Assembly (NCBI GenBank): GCA_041484195.1
Contig: JBGPHC010000005.1
Coordinates: 123,641 to 187,640, forward strand
DNA from: PSRI01 sp041484195
GTDB taxonomy: Bacteria; Bacteroidota; Bacteroidia; Chitinophagales; Chitinophagaceae
Direction: 5' to 3'
Length of the DNA stretch: 64,000 bases
Notes under the pieces: generated by a model
What the model saw: the letters and a program-made list of their open reading frames with translations, nothing else
Databases searched by the model: none
What the model was told of the DNA's origin: nothing
Part shown: positions 45,524 to 54,086 of the stretch, one piece after another
How positions within the stretch are numbered: the stretch's first letter is position 1
Layout of the letters: each line of letters opens with the position of its first letter
Made by a program: the position numbers and the translations under genes

Positions 45524-46474
45524 ATGAAAAAGTTTACTCACTCCGCATGCCTTCTGAGTTTTTATTTGGTGATGGCGCCCGCAATCGTAAGTCCACAAAC
45601 CAACTCGACAAATTTATTGAATGCCGATACGAGGGCCGCGGATTCCCTCTATTTTGCGGGACAATGGAAACTGGCGATTCCTGCTTATGAATCGATCCTG
45701 GCAAAAAATCCAGGGAGCAGTCTGTGTTTAAACCGACTTGGATTTTCTTATCAAAATACATCTCAATTTGAAAAGGCATTGAAATCTTATCGCAATAGTC
45801 TTTCTCACCACCCGCCATCCCAATTGAAGATGGTAGTTCAGTCGCGAATTGCGAGGGTCTATGCTTTATTGGGGGATAAGGCCCAGGCTTTTCTGTGGCT
45901 CGACTCATCAGTAAGTAACGGCTACAGCAATTTGCTTGAGTTGGACAGTCTGGATGACTATAATAGTTTGAGGCAGGACAGTCAATTTAAAAACCTGTAT
46001 GCTGCCGCTTACAAAATCGCCTATCCATGTATGTCAGATGAAAATTCGAGGCAGTTCGATTTCTGGGTGGGAGAATGGAATGTTTATCAGAATGGCAATG
46101 CAAATACCATAGTAGGCAAAAGCAGGGTTGCGATCGCTTCGGGAGGCTGTATGATCCTGGAAAACTGGACTTCATTGGTAGGATCTCATAATGGCAAGAG
46201 CATGAATTATTTCGATCCTCAGAAAGGAAATTGGGAGCAACTCTGGATTGGGTCGGAAGGTGGCTCGCAGGTAGTGCACCATTTTGTCAAAGGCGAATAT
46301 AATGATGGCGCCATGAGATTTGAATTTTCCGGGTCGGATAACAAGGGGAAATTCGAAGGGCGATTTATTTTTTATAATCTGGGAAAAGACAAACTGAGAC
46401 AATTCAGTGAACAGTCCTATGATGAAGGTAAGACCTGGCAAACCAACTATGATTTCATTTATATTCGGGTTTAG
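45524..46474 (+). CDS. Secreted tetratricopeptide-repeat protein with a C-terminal DUF1579-like domain
   Basis: A 316-residue protein: signal peptide (about residues 1-24), three TPR-like helices (ADSLYFAGQWKLAIPAYESILAKNPGSSLCLNRLGFSYQNTSQFEKALKSYRNSLS), then a beta-rich C-terminal half beginning at RQFDFWVGEWNVYQNGN, a sequence typical of DUF1579-type domains (QFDFWxGEWxV). The architecture is recurrent in Bacteroidota but its function is unknown. It starts 105 bases after the MFS gene and ends 10 bases before the convergent rhodanese-thioredoxin gene. Confidence 0.82.
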   Translation: MKKFTHSACLLSFYLVMAPAIVSPQTNSTNLLNADTRAADSLYFAGQWKLAIPAYESILAKNPGSSLCLNRLGFSYQNTSQFEKALKSYRNSLSHHPPSQLKMVVQSRIARVYALLGDKAQAFLWLDSSVSNGYSNLLELDSLDDYNSLRQDSQFKNLYAAAYKIAYPCMSDENSRQFDFWVGEWNVYQNGNANTIVGKSRVAIASGGCMILENWTSLVGSHNGKSMNYFDPQKGNWEQLWIGSEGGSQVVHHFVKGEYNDGAMRFEFSGSDNKGKFEGRFIFYNLGKDKLRQFSEQSYDEGKTWQTNYDFIYIRV

Positions 46475-46484
46475 GGAATCAGAA

Positions 46485-47180
46485 TCATTTGGCTTTTTTC
46501 AATCCCGCTACCAATTGATCCTGCGTTTGAAGACCCTGTTTGCGCCATACCTGGTGGCCATCCTTGTACAGAATGAAATCAGGTAATGCATCCACTCCAA
46601 ATCTCTTCATCTGGTTGGTCTCGATACCCGCATCCACTTCCAATAGTTTCACTTCGGGATGGTCTTTGAGAAATTGTTCCAATGCAGGTTTCATTTTTCT
46701 GCATGGCGGACACCAAGCGGCACCGAAGTCCACCAGCACAATTGGTGATGAATGAATTGCCTTATCAAAGGCAACATCCGTCATTTGCGCGGCACTGGAT
46801 GCTTCTTCGAGTGGTTTCCCGGCTTTTTTCCAGGCGCTGATGCCGCCCTCCAGATTGACTACTTCTTTGAATCCCACTTTTCTCAATGCATCTGCAGCTG
46901 CTGCACTTCTGCCACCACTCAGGCAATAGAGATAAACAGGTTTATCCTTATCCAGGTAGCTGGTTCTGTCTTCGAATTGCTGCTTCTGTAACCAATCAGC
47001 CTGTAATGCTCCTTTCAGGTGGCCGGTCTTAAACTCTTCCGCGGTCCTCACGTCGAGTATCTGCACCTGGCTGGATTGAATGGCTTTTTCAAAATTTTCA
47101 ACATCCTTACTGCCTTTATCCTGCGAAATTGCAATGTATGCAAATGATAAGAGCAGGGAGGCGAGTAGTGTAGTCTTCAT
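46485..47180 (-). CDS. Periplasmic rhodanese-thioredoxin fusion protein
   Basis: About 231 residues from ATG 47180 (signal peptide MKTTLLASLLLSFAYIAIS). Residues about 25-115 form a rhodanese domain with the active-site cysteine in PVYLYCLSGGRSAAAADAL. Residues about 130-231 form a thioredoxin domain with WCPPC (GAAWCPPCRKMKPALEQF). Both domains retain their catalytic cysteines. Sulfur transfer coupled to disulfide exchange in the periplasm is a plausible role but unproven. Confidence 0.87.
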   Translation of the reverse strand: MKTTLLASLLLSFAYIAISQDKGSKDVENFEKAIQSSQVQILDVRTAEEFKTGHLKGALQADWLQKQQFEDRTSYLDKDKPVYLYCLSGGRSAAAADALRKVGFKEVVNLEGGISAWKKAGKPLEEASSAAQMTDVAFDKAIHSSPIVLVDFGAAWCPPCRKMKPALEQFLKDHPEVKLLEVDAGIETNQMKRFGVDALPDFILYKDGHQVWRKQGLQTQDQLVAGLKKAK

Positions 47181-47287
47181 TATGTTCGGCATGCTCATGT
47201 AGATTTGAAACCCAAAGGTATTGTGAAAAACTATTGTATCAACTATCTAAGTTCAATCAGCGGAAAGGCCCGATGTCCCTTGGTTTT

Positions 47288-48235
47288 CTAAAGCCTGTTT
47301 CCCAATCCGTAACTCAGGTAAAGGAAGACGGGGCCGATGAGGAACAGCATCCAGACGAGAAAGATGAAAATCTTTTGAGCCCGGTTAAGGTCCTCTTCAG
47401 CCGGCGTGGTTAGCACATTTTTCATATATGCCGCAACATTGCCTTCATCATCAGATTCCAATTCGGGATCATAGTTTTTCAGGCCCTTGATATGAGAGAT
47501 CATAACGGCCCTGATCTGCCGGTATTCTTCATCCGATAGTTCCGTGTAGGTCTTATTGTAAGAAATGGATTTAGCATCGAGGTCTTTGCGCACTTTGTCT
47601 ATGGAAGCCAGGTACCTGAAACGGATGATCAGTAGCCAGATGATCAGGAGCAAAAAATAATTTCTCAATAGCACCGCCACATAAAATAAGGCCACACAGG
47701 ACAAAATGATGAATACCGATTGCACGATCCTGTTGGAATGAAAGAAGATGTTTTCCATCAACTGGCCGCCATCGAGCGGGCTGACCGGCAGAAGATTCAG
47801 CGCATTCAGGGCTATGAACATGAGTGCCAGCCAATGATAGATGGGTTGATGGGTCTGCACATATAACCAAAACATCAGGAGTCCGATGAGAATTCCCGGA
47901 ACAGGTCCCGCCAGCAATGTGATGGCTCTCTGATATTGCGAAACCCGTCTCGGCTCGCCGGATACATAAGCGCCCAGGAAAGGGACGAAGAACATTTTCA
48001 CATCGTTGTATCCAAATATTTTCATGGCCACAAAATGTCCCAGTTCATGGATGATGATCACCAGTACCAGAAATAGAACCCATTTCATGTTCTGATGAAA
48101 AAAAATATAATACACGCCTATATAAACGGCCAGGCTCAGAAAAGTCTTCAGAAAATTATTCTTTGCTGGAGTGATCTCTGGTTTTCTGGGCAATTGGCTC
48201 GCTGTTTCATTTTCCTGCAACCGGGATGGATCCAT
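47288..48235 (-). CDS. Site-2 protease family metallopeptidase (M50)
   Basis: A 315-residue membrane protease. HExxH is at residues 63-67 (VIIIHELGHFVAM) and the second ligand motif is NLLPVSPLDGGQLM (D in PLDGG). Hydrophobic helices flank both motifs, and a final TM lies at the C-terminus (IFIFLVWMLFLIGPVFLYLSYGL). The PDZ domain of RseP is absent, so it belongs to the smaller SREBP-type branch. The substrate is unknown. It is on the minus strand, 107 bases upstream of the rhodanese fusion. Confidence 0.88.
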   Translation of the reverse strand: MDPSRLQENETASQLPRKPEITPAKNNFLKTFLSLAVYIGVYYIFFHQNMKWVLFLVLVIIIHELGHFVAMKIFGYNDVKMFFVPFLGAYVSGEPRRVSQYQRAITLLAGPVPGILIGLLMFWLYVQTHQPIYHWLALMFIALNALNLLPVSPLDGGQLMENIFFHSNRIVQSVFIILSCVALFYVAVLLRNYFLLLIIWLLIIRFRYLASIDKVRKDLDAKSISYNKTYTELSDEEYRQIRAVMISHIKGLKNYDPELESDDEGNVAAYMKNVLTTPAEEDLNRAQKIFIFLVWMLFLIGPVFLYLSYGLGNRL

Positions 48236-48446
48236 GTAGAAAAATTAGATTTTCAAGATAAGCAATACCCCCTAGAATTCAATCTTGGATCCGGGAATTT
48301 GGATTGTACACTATGAGTTGAATTCCTATGAATGCTAAACATGATGAATAGTCAAAAAGAGTCAGGAGTCAGGAATTGGCAATGCGATTTTCTGCCCTGA
48401 GCAATTATAGAATGGGAATAAGCAGGGATTGGAATACACTCTGAGA

Positions 48447-50357
48447 CTATTGAAGCTCACTTAATTCCAACCAGCGGAATTCTTTTTTGTCCAACTGGCT
48501 CGTAATTTCCCCGATACGGTTAGCTAGTTCCTCCAATTGATTATAGGGCAGATTCCCGCTGTTCAGTTTTTCTGTGATGGTAATTTTTTCTTTTTCCAGG
48601 TCTTTGATCTCCTGCTGCAATCCTTCAAATTCCCTTTTTTCCTTGAAGGACAATTTTCTTTTTTCAACCAATGTGTCAGAAGCGTATTGTGCTTTACCAG
48701 GATCAGGAATTGCCTGGGACTTGTCGGTCCTGCTCTTTTCGCCTGTTGCCGGCTGCATATCAACCTGCTCTTTCAGCCACAACCTGTAAGTGGAATAATT
48801 TCCAGGAAAATCGCGCACCACGCCATCCCCCTCGAATACGAATAAATGGTCAACCAACCTGTCCATAAAATAGCGGTCATGCGATACGATCAACAGGCAT
48901 CCCTGGTATTCACTCAGGAAATTCTCCAAGACGGCCAGGGTAGGGAGGTCCAGGTCATTGGTGGGTTCATCGAGGATTAGGAAATTTGGATTGCCGAAGA
49001 GAATAGATAATAGCTGGAGTCGTTTTTTTTCTCCCCCGCTCAGTTTGCTGATATAAGTGTATTGCTGATCCGGATTGAAAAGGAATAGCTGGAGGAATTG
49101 AGAAGCACTCAGGGAGCCTCCATTGGCCAGCGGGAAATTTTCCGCGATATTCTTCACGTATTCGATTACGCGAATGTCTTCTTTTATTTCCAACCCCTGC
49201 TGTGAAAAGTAGCCGAATCTTATGGTCTCCCCGATATTGATCTTACCGCTATCGGGTTTTTCAATGCCCTGCAGCAAATTCAGGAAGGTTGATTTGCCCA
49301 CTCCATTACTGCCCACGATCCCGATTCGTTCTCCCTTTTTAAATGTGTAATCAAAGCCTTTCAGTATAATGGATTCACCATAATTCTTATAGACTTTCTT
49401 GAGTTCTGCCACCTTTCCACCCAGGCGGTTCATTTTCATCTGCAATTCCAGTTGCTGATCTTCCAGTTTCATCTTCGCCTTGGCTTCTACGTTATTAAAT
49501 GCGTCAATCCGGCTCTTGGACTTGGTGGTTCTGGCCCTTGGCTGTTTTCGTATCCATTCCAGTTCTTTACGGTAAAGGTTCCTGGCCTTGTCCAGGCTCG
49601 CCAGATCCTGTTCAGTTCTGGCGGCCTTTTTCGAAACATAATTTTCATAGTCTCCTTTATAGACATATAAATTACTGCCATCAAGCTCCCAGATTTCTTC
49701 GCAAACAGCATCCAGGAAATAACGGTCATGCGTAACCAGCAATAGGGTCACATGTTCCTGGTTAAGGTAATGTTCCAACCACTCGACCATTTCCACGTCG
49801 AGGTGATTGGTGGGTTCGTCCATGATGAGAAACACATGCTTATGCTCGAACCCTATGTCGATCAGTGTCCTTGCCAGCGCCACCCTTTTTCTTTGTCCAC
49901 CCGAAAGGGTAGCTGCTATTTGTGCGAGTTGATGGATATCCAGCTTGCCGAGTATTTGTTTCACCTTGCTGTCGAAATCCCAGGCACCCAGTTCATCCAT
50001 TCGGATGATGGCTTCTCCCATTTGAACAGGGTCGCCGCTATCGGTCGCGGATTCGTACTTCTTTATGACATTTATAACAGGGTGGTCGTGATGGAAGATA
50101 TTGTCGAGTACAGAGAGTTCTTCTATGAATTCGGGTTCCTGTTCGAATAGTGCCACGGTCAGGTCTTTATGTATCCAGACCTTTCCTTCACCAGGCGTTT
50201 CTTTGCCAGCCAGGATTCTCAGCAGGGTAGTCTTGCCCGAACCATTTCTGGCTATCAATGCGATCTTATCGCCTGCTTCAATGTTAAAACTCAGATTTTC
50301 AAAAAGGGCCTTAATGCCGAATGATTTGCCCAAACCCTCAACGGATACATAATGCAT
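48447..50357 (-). CDS. ABC-F family ATPase (Uup-like)
   Basis: About 636 residues from ATG 50357 (MHYVSVEGLGKSFG); the extension upstream to 50453 is unlikely. Two ABC domains in one chain, each with Walker A (ALIARNGSGKTTLL and GIVGSNGVGKSTFL), signature (TLSGGQRKRVALA and KLSGGEKKRLQLL) and Walker B (LIMDEPTNHLD and LILDEPTNDLD). They are joined by a charged linker, and a C-terminal coiled-coil follows (about the last 80 residues, KLSFKEKREFEGLQQEIKDLE). The coiled-coil points to the Uup branch, which acts on ribosomes or DNA. Confidence 0.92.
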   Translation of the reverse strand: MHYVSVEGLGKSFGIKALFENLSFNIEAGDKIALIARNGSGKTTLLRILAGKETPGEGKVWIHKDLTVALFEQEPEFIEELSVLDNIFHHDHPVINVIKKYESATDSGDPVQMGEAIIRMDELGAWDFDSKVKQILGKLDIHQLAQIAATLSGGQRKRVALARTLIDIGFEHKHVFLIMDEPTNHLDVEMVEWLEHYLNQEHVTLLLVTHDRYFLDAVCEEIWELDGSNLYVYKGDYENYVSKKAARTEQDLASLDKARNLYRKELEWIRKQPRARTTKSKSRIDAFNNVEAKAKMKLEDQQLELQMKMNRLGGKVAELKKVYKNYGESIILKGFDYTFKKGERIGIVGSNGVGKSTFLNLLQGIEKPDSGKINIGETIRFGYFSQQGLEIKEDIRVIEYVKNIAENFPLANGGSLSASQFLQLFLFNPDQQYTYISKLSGGEKKRLQLLSILFGNPNFLILDEPTNDLDLPTLAVLENFLSEYQGCLLIVSHDRYFMDRLVDHLFVFEGDGVVRDFPGNYSTYRLWLKEQVDMQPATGEKSRTDKSQAIPDPGKAQYASDTLVEKRKLSFKEKREFEGLQQEIKDLEKEKITITEKLNSGNLPYNQLEELANRIGEITSQLDKKEFRWLELSELQ

Positions 50358-50539
50358 GCTGCAAAGATACGCAACTGAGGCCACGGTGATCCAAACCGAC
50401 GATGAATGAGGGGTTGGGAGGAGATGCAGGAATTGAGGCTGGAAAAATTCCATGAATTCATGGATGAGCCCGGAGTAGATGCTGAAGACCGTCCGTGGGC
50501 TGCAGCCGGCGTCCGGGCGATTGTCCTGATCGCAGGCAA

Positions 50540-51112
50540 CTAACTATTAGTGGTCAATTCCTTCCATTTAATATTGCATCCAATACTTGGCTTTTGGTTG
50601 GGAGGAACAGGATCTCCCGCGATCAGACAGTCAAGTGCCTGCCTGATATCTTTCCCAGATAGCGGAATATCATTCCCGGGACGAGAGTCATCTAACTGTC
50701 CACGGTAGGCGAGGAGCAGGTCTTTGTCATATACAAAAAAGTCCGGAGTACAGGCTGCTTCATAGGCCCTGGCCACTTCCTGGGTCTCATCATACAAATA
50801 GGGAAAGGGATATCCCAATTCCAAAGCCTTTTGTCTCATTTGTTGCGGACCATCATCGGGGTATGCATGCACGTCGTTGGAACTGATCGCGATAAAACTG
50901 ATTCCTTTGGAACCATATTCCTTTGCCAAACGCAAGAGTTCGGGATTAACATGCTTCACGTACGGACAGTGATTGCAGATAAACATTATGACGGTTCCAT
51001 ATTTCCCCTTAGATTTCAGGAGGGATACTTGTTCCTGACTCACTGTATCGGTAAGGCTGAAAGGGGAAGCTTTCTTTTGTAATGGAACCATATTGGAAGG
51101 AGTGCGTGCCAT
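50540..51112 (-). CDS. Thioredoxin-fold peroxiredoxin-like protein
   Basis: A 190-residue member of the AhpC/TSA thioredoxin-like group with the active-site segment FICNHCPYVKHVNPELLRLAKEYG (CNHCPYV) and the conserved cis-proline region ACTPDFFVYDKDLLLAYRGQLDD. It is the widespread small 'thioredoxin family protein' of Bacteroidota, probably a thiol oxidoreductase or peroxiredoxin. No signal peptide is obvious, so a cytoplasmic location is expected. It is transcribed towards the ABC-F gene with a 182-base gap. Confidence 0.88.
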   Translation of the reverse strand: MARTPSNMVPLQKKASPFSLTDTVSQEQVSLLKSKGKYGTVIMFICNHCPYVKHVNPELLRLAKEYGSKGISFIAISSNDVHAYPDDGPQQMRQKALELGYPFPYLYDETQEVARAYEAACTPDFFVYDKDLLLAYRGQLDDSRPGNDIPLSGKDIRQALDCLIAGDPVPPNQKPSIGCNIKWKELTTNS

Positions 51113-51224
51113 GGCGCTAAGTTAGGCATTTTAGGCATGAGGGGCCGGCCTACGCGCATTGCAATTTTAGGATTGATTAAGAAATGATTTTCTAATTTGT
51201 GATAATACTAAAACCTTCTGTTTG

Positions 51225-51878
51225 ATGCTGGCTCGGCATTTCTGGCTCATGGGTTGCTGGATTTTATTCGGCGGCTTGCACAGTGTGATGGCATCCCTCT
51301 GGTTCAAGGCCTGGGTAAAAGATCATTTCAGCTCCTGGTTTAGATTTTATCGCCCGTTTTATTCGGCCTTTTCTTTTTTTACATTGGCCCTGATTTTATG
51401 GTTTCATTTTTCCATTAGATCAATCCAGCTCTGGGAGGCGCCTACGTGGGCGAAACTTCTGGCAGGCCTGATGCTCATTGCCGGAATCCTGCTCATGATC
51501 CTATGCGACCTAAAATATTTCAAACAGGTTTCCGGGATAAGAGTGTTGGCAAAAAAGGAGGAGACTCATATACTGGAGCAGCATGGCCTCCATGCATGGG
51601 TGCGCCATCCTCTTTACCTGGGTACGCTGATCTTCGTATGGTCCCTCTTTATTTTTTATCCCTGGCTCAATGGCCTGGTAACCTGCTTCATGATCAGCGC
51701 TTATACATTGATTGGGATACGATGGGAAGAAAAAAAGCTGGTGCTCGAATTTGGGTCCGCTTATGAGAAATACCAGCAGGAAGTGCCGATGATACTGCCG
51801 TTTTTCAGGAGGAGAAAATCGCAAGACTCTTTCAAGCGTTCACCACATTTTTCGGCTGGCCCTCCAGGAAAGCCCTGA
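51225..51878 (+). CDS. Isoprenylcysteine methyltransferase-like / NnrU-type membrane protein
   Basis: A 217-residue membrane protein with five predicted helices. Near the fourth helix the conserved HGLHAWVRHPLYLGTLIFVWSLFIFYPW segment (R-H-P-x-Y-x-G) is the S-adenosylmethionine-binding signature of the ICMT-like family, followed by E-E-K-x-L-x-x-x-F-G-x-x-Y-x-x-Y (RWEEKKLVLEFGSAYEKYQQEV). It probably methylates an isoprenoid or lipid substrate; the target is unknown. Its 3' end overlaps that of the convergent dehydrogenase by 47 bases. Confidence 0.8.
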   Translation: MLARHFWLMGCWILFGGLHSVMASLWFKAWVKDHFSSWFRFYRPFYSAFSFFTLALILWFHFSIRSIQLWEAPTWAKLLAGLMLIAGILLMILCDLKYFKQVSGIRVLAKKEETHILEQHGLHAWVRHPLYLGTLIFVWSLFIFYPWLNGLVTCFMISAYTLIGIRWEEKKLVLEFGSAYEKYQQEVPMILPFFRRRKSQDSFKRSPHFSAGPPGKP

Positions 51879-52788
51879 TATTTTCGACACAGCCCTGCAA
51901 CAGCCGCTCTCTTGCTTCTTTGGTGGCCCATGCTATATGTGGAGTGATGATGCAACGAGGGGTATGCAATAGCGGATTTTCCGGTTCGGGTGGTTCCTTG
52001 GAAAGGGTGTCCAGAGCAGCACCTGCAATGAGCCCTTGTTGCAATGCTGCTGCCAGATCGCTTTCCCTGATCAGGCCTCCACGGCTGGTATTGATGAGAA
52101 ATGCTCCTGGTTTCATCAGATTAAGTAGCGGTGCATTCACCATTTCCCGCGTTGAATCATTCAAGGGGCAATGGAGGCTGACGAAATCTGCTTCCCTGAA
52201 GCAATCTTCTGCAGTAACGATCCTGATTCCTGCTTCTTTGTGTATATTGGGATTTCTAACGGAGGCGATTACCTGCATTCCGAATGCCTGAGCAATCCGG
52301 GCAACGACGGAACCGATTGCCCCGAGACCCACCAGGCCCATTGTTTTTCCCGCCAATTCAAAAAGCGACTGATGGCCATAGCTGAAATCACTCTGCCGGC
52401 TCCAGTCTCCCTTATGAACGGATTCCGAACGCCTGTTGATTCCATAACTGAGCTCCAAAACGAATGCCCAGGTTAGCTGTGCCACCGAGTATGTACTGTA
52501 TCCGGGTACATTGCATACAGGAATTCCTTTTCGGTGTGCAGCGTCAACGTCAATATTGTCAAAACCTGTAGCGAGTAAACCGATATATTTCAGGTTGGAG
52601 AGTTTTTCGATTGTCTCGCCTGTCACCCTCGCCTTGTTTGATATGAGGATCTCTGCGGATTTCGACCTGTTGAAGACTTCCTGCAAAGGAGTGCGGTCAT
52701 ATACGGTCAGTGTCCCCAATTGCTGCAGGGGTGCCCAGCTAAGGTCCCCGGGATTCAAGGTATAACCATCCAATACAACTATGTTCAT
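51832..52788 (-). CDS. D-2-hydroxyacid dehydrogenase (NAD-dependent)
   Basis: A 318-residue enzyme with the NAD-binding Rossmann motif TMGLVGLGAIGSVVARIAQAFGM and the catalytic R/E/H set: INTSRGGLI (Arg), DTLSKEPPEPENPLL (Glu) and ITPHIAWATKEARERL (His). The N-terminal substrate domain is typical (VTGETIEKLSNLKYIGLLATGFDNIDVDAAHRKGIPVCNVPGYSTYSVAQLT). It probably reduces hydroxypyruvate or glyoxylate; the exact substrate cannot be told. It converges on, and overlaps by 47 bases, the ICMT-like gene. Confidence 0.9.
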   Translation of the reverse strand: MNIVVLDGYTLNPGDLSWAPLQQLGTLTVYDRTPLQEVFNRSKSAEILISNKARVTGETIEKLSNLKYIGLLATGFDNIDVDAAHRKGIPVCNVPGYSTYSVAQLTWAFVLELSYGINRRSESVHKGDWSRQSDFSYGHQSLFELAGKTMGLVGLGAIGSVVARIAQAFGMQVIASVRNPNIHKEAGIRIVTAEDCFREADFVSLHCPLNDSTREMVNAPLLNLMKPGAFLINTSRGGLIRESDLAAALQQGLIAGAALDTLSKEPPEPENPLLHTPRCIITPHIAWATKEARERLLQGCVENIRAFLEGQPKNVVNA

Positions 52789-52929
52789 TAATTTAAGAAT
52801 TAGCCTGTTTGAAAGACCCGAATCTATTGCATTTAATATATTTTAGCAAGGGCAATTTGGAAAACATCTGTTAGGTAGGGTTGATGGTTTCGAAAATGGT
52901 AAGATATTCTCCTCATTAAATAGAAATTT

Positions 52930-54060
52930 ATGAAACGATTTTGGAGCCGGATTCTGAAATTATTGCTCATCGTCATCGTCATCATCCTGATCTTGCCGCT
53001 CGCCATGGGAAAGCGATACCTTTATAAAGCAGTCTTCTACAATTTCGCTGATATTGACGACTACACCATATTCGATAACCGGGAAGTTGGGAAGGGAGAA
53101 GCAAGGCCCTGGAAATTGGCAGGAGAATTCGGTAACATTAAAATGCCAGACAGCCTGGACCGCTACCTGGGCGATCTCAAGTCGGTCGCGGTGGCCGTGA
53201 TCAAGGACCGGCAATTGCTTTTCGAGAGATATTGGGATGACTATAGTGACAGCTCATATTCCGGATCTTTTTCCGTGGCAAAGAGTATAACCAGCCTTTT
53301 GATCGGTGCCGCTATCCATGATAAGCTGATACCTTCTGTTCAGGATTTTGTTGGAAATTACCTTGCCGAATTTTCGACCGGGCCCAAAGCGAAGGTGAGA
53401 ATTGTGGATCTGCTCACCATGAGCAGCGGAAGCGATTGGGATGAAAGCTATTCCGACCCTCTTTCTACCACCACCGAATTATATTATGGACCCGATTTGC
53501 GCAAGTTGGCCACCAGTGTCAATATTATCAGAGATCCTGGCACTTATCATTCTTATAAAAGCGGTGATACTGAATTGCTGGGATTGATCGTGGAAAAAGC
53601 AACGGGCAAGACCCTGAGTCAATATGCTTCCGAGAAATTGTGGAGGCCACTTGGAGCTGAACACCCTGCCCTTTGGAGTATCGACAGCAAGGGTCATGAA
53701 AAAGCCTATTGTTGCTTTAATACAAATGCAAGGGATTTCGCGAGGCTTGGCCAATTGATGCTTGACAGTGGAAAAATTAACGGCAGCCCGGTCATTGACA
53801 GCGACTATTTTGCAAAATCGGTCACACCCTGCATGCTGCCCGATGATTTGGGTGGCACTTGCGACTACTACGGCTACCAGTGGTGGATGGTGCCGGAGCA
53901 AAAGGATATTTTTTACGCACGCGGCATACTGGGACAATATATTATTTGTATTCCTTCCAAGAAAATTGTAATAGTGAGGCTGGGAATGAAGAGAGACAGG
54001 ATCGAACACACAGTTCCTCTGGAAGTGCGAAAATTGATTGCCTGGGGCCAGGCCCTTTAA
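52930..54060 (+). CDS. Serine beta-lactamase-like hydrolase (class C/EstB type)
   Basis: A 376-residue protein with an N-terminal membrane or signal segment (LLLIVIVIILILPLAMG). The penicillin-binding fold is marked by S-x-x-K at S115-K118 (GSFSVAKSITSLLIG), Y-x-N-like YKSGDTELLGLIVEKATGKTL and the LSQYASEKLWRPLGAEHPALWSID and GYQWW segments of the beta-lactamase/esterase family. It is probably a periplasmic esterase or peptidase; the substrate is unknown. It converges with the FAD oxidase gene with a 26-base gap. Confidence 0.87.
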   Translation: MKRFWSRILKLLLIVIVIILILPLAMGKRYLYKAVFYNFADIDDYTIFDNREVGKGEARPWKLAGEFGNIKMPDSLDRYLGDLKSVAVAVIKDRQLLFERYWDDYSDSSYSGSFSVAKSITSLLIGAAIHDKLIPSVQDFVGNYLAEFSTGPKAKVRIVDLLTMSSGSDWDESYSDPLSTTTELYYGPDLRKLATSVNIIRDPGTYHSYKSGDTELLGLIVEKATGKTLSQYASEKLWRPLGAEHPALWSIDSKGHEKAYCCFNTNARDFARLGQLMLDSGKINGSPVIDSDYFAKSVTPCMLPDDLGGTCDYYGYQWWMVPEQKDIFYARGILGQYIICIPSKKIVIVRLGMKRDRIEHTVPLEVRKLIAWGQAL

Positions 54061-54086
54061 TTTTTTCTGAAACGGTGCGAAATAAA

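Noticed and set aside
48300..48446. Short direct repeat AGTCAGG near 48360
   Set aside because: Only two tandem 7-base copies in an intergenic gap; likely chance.
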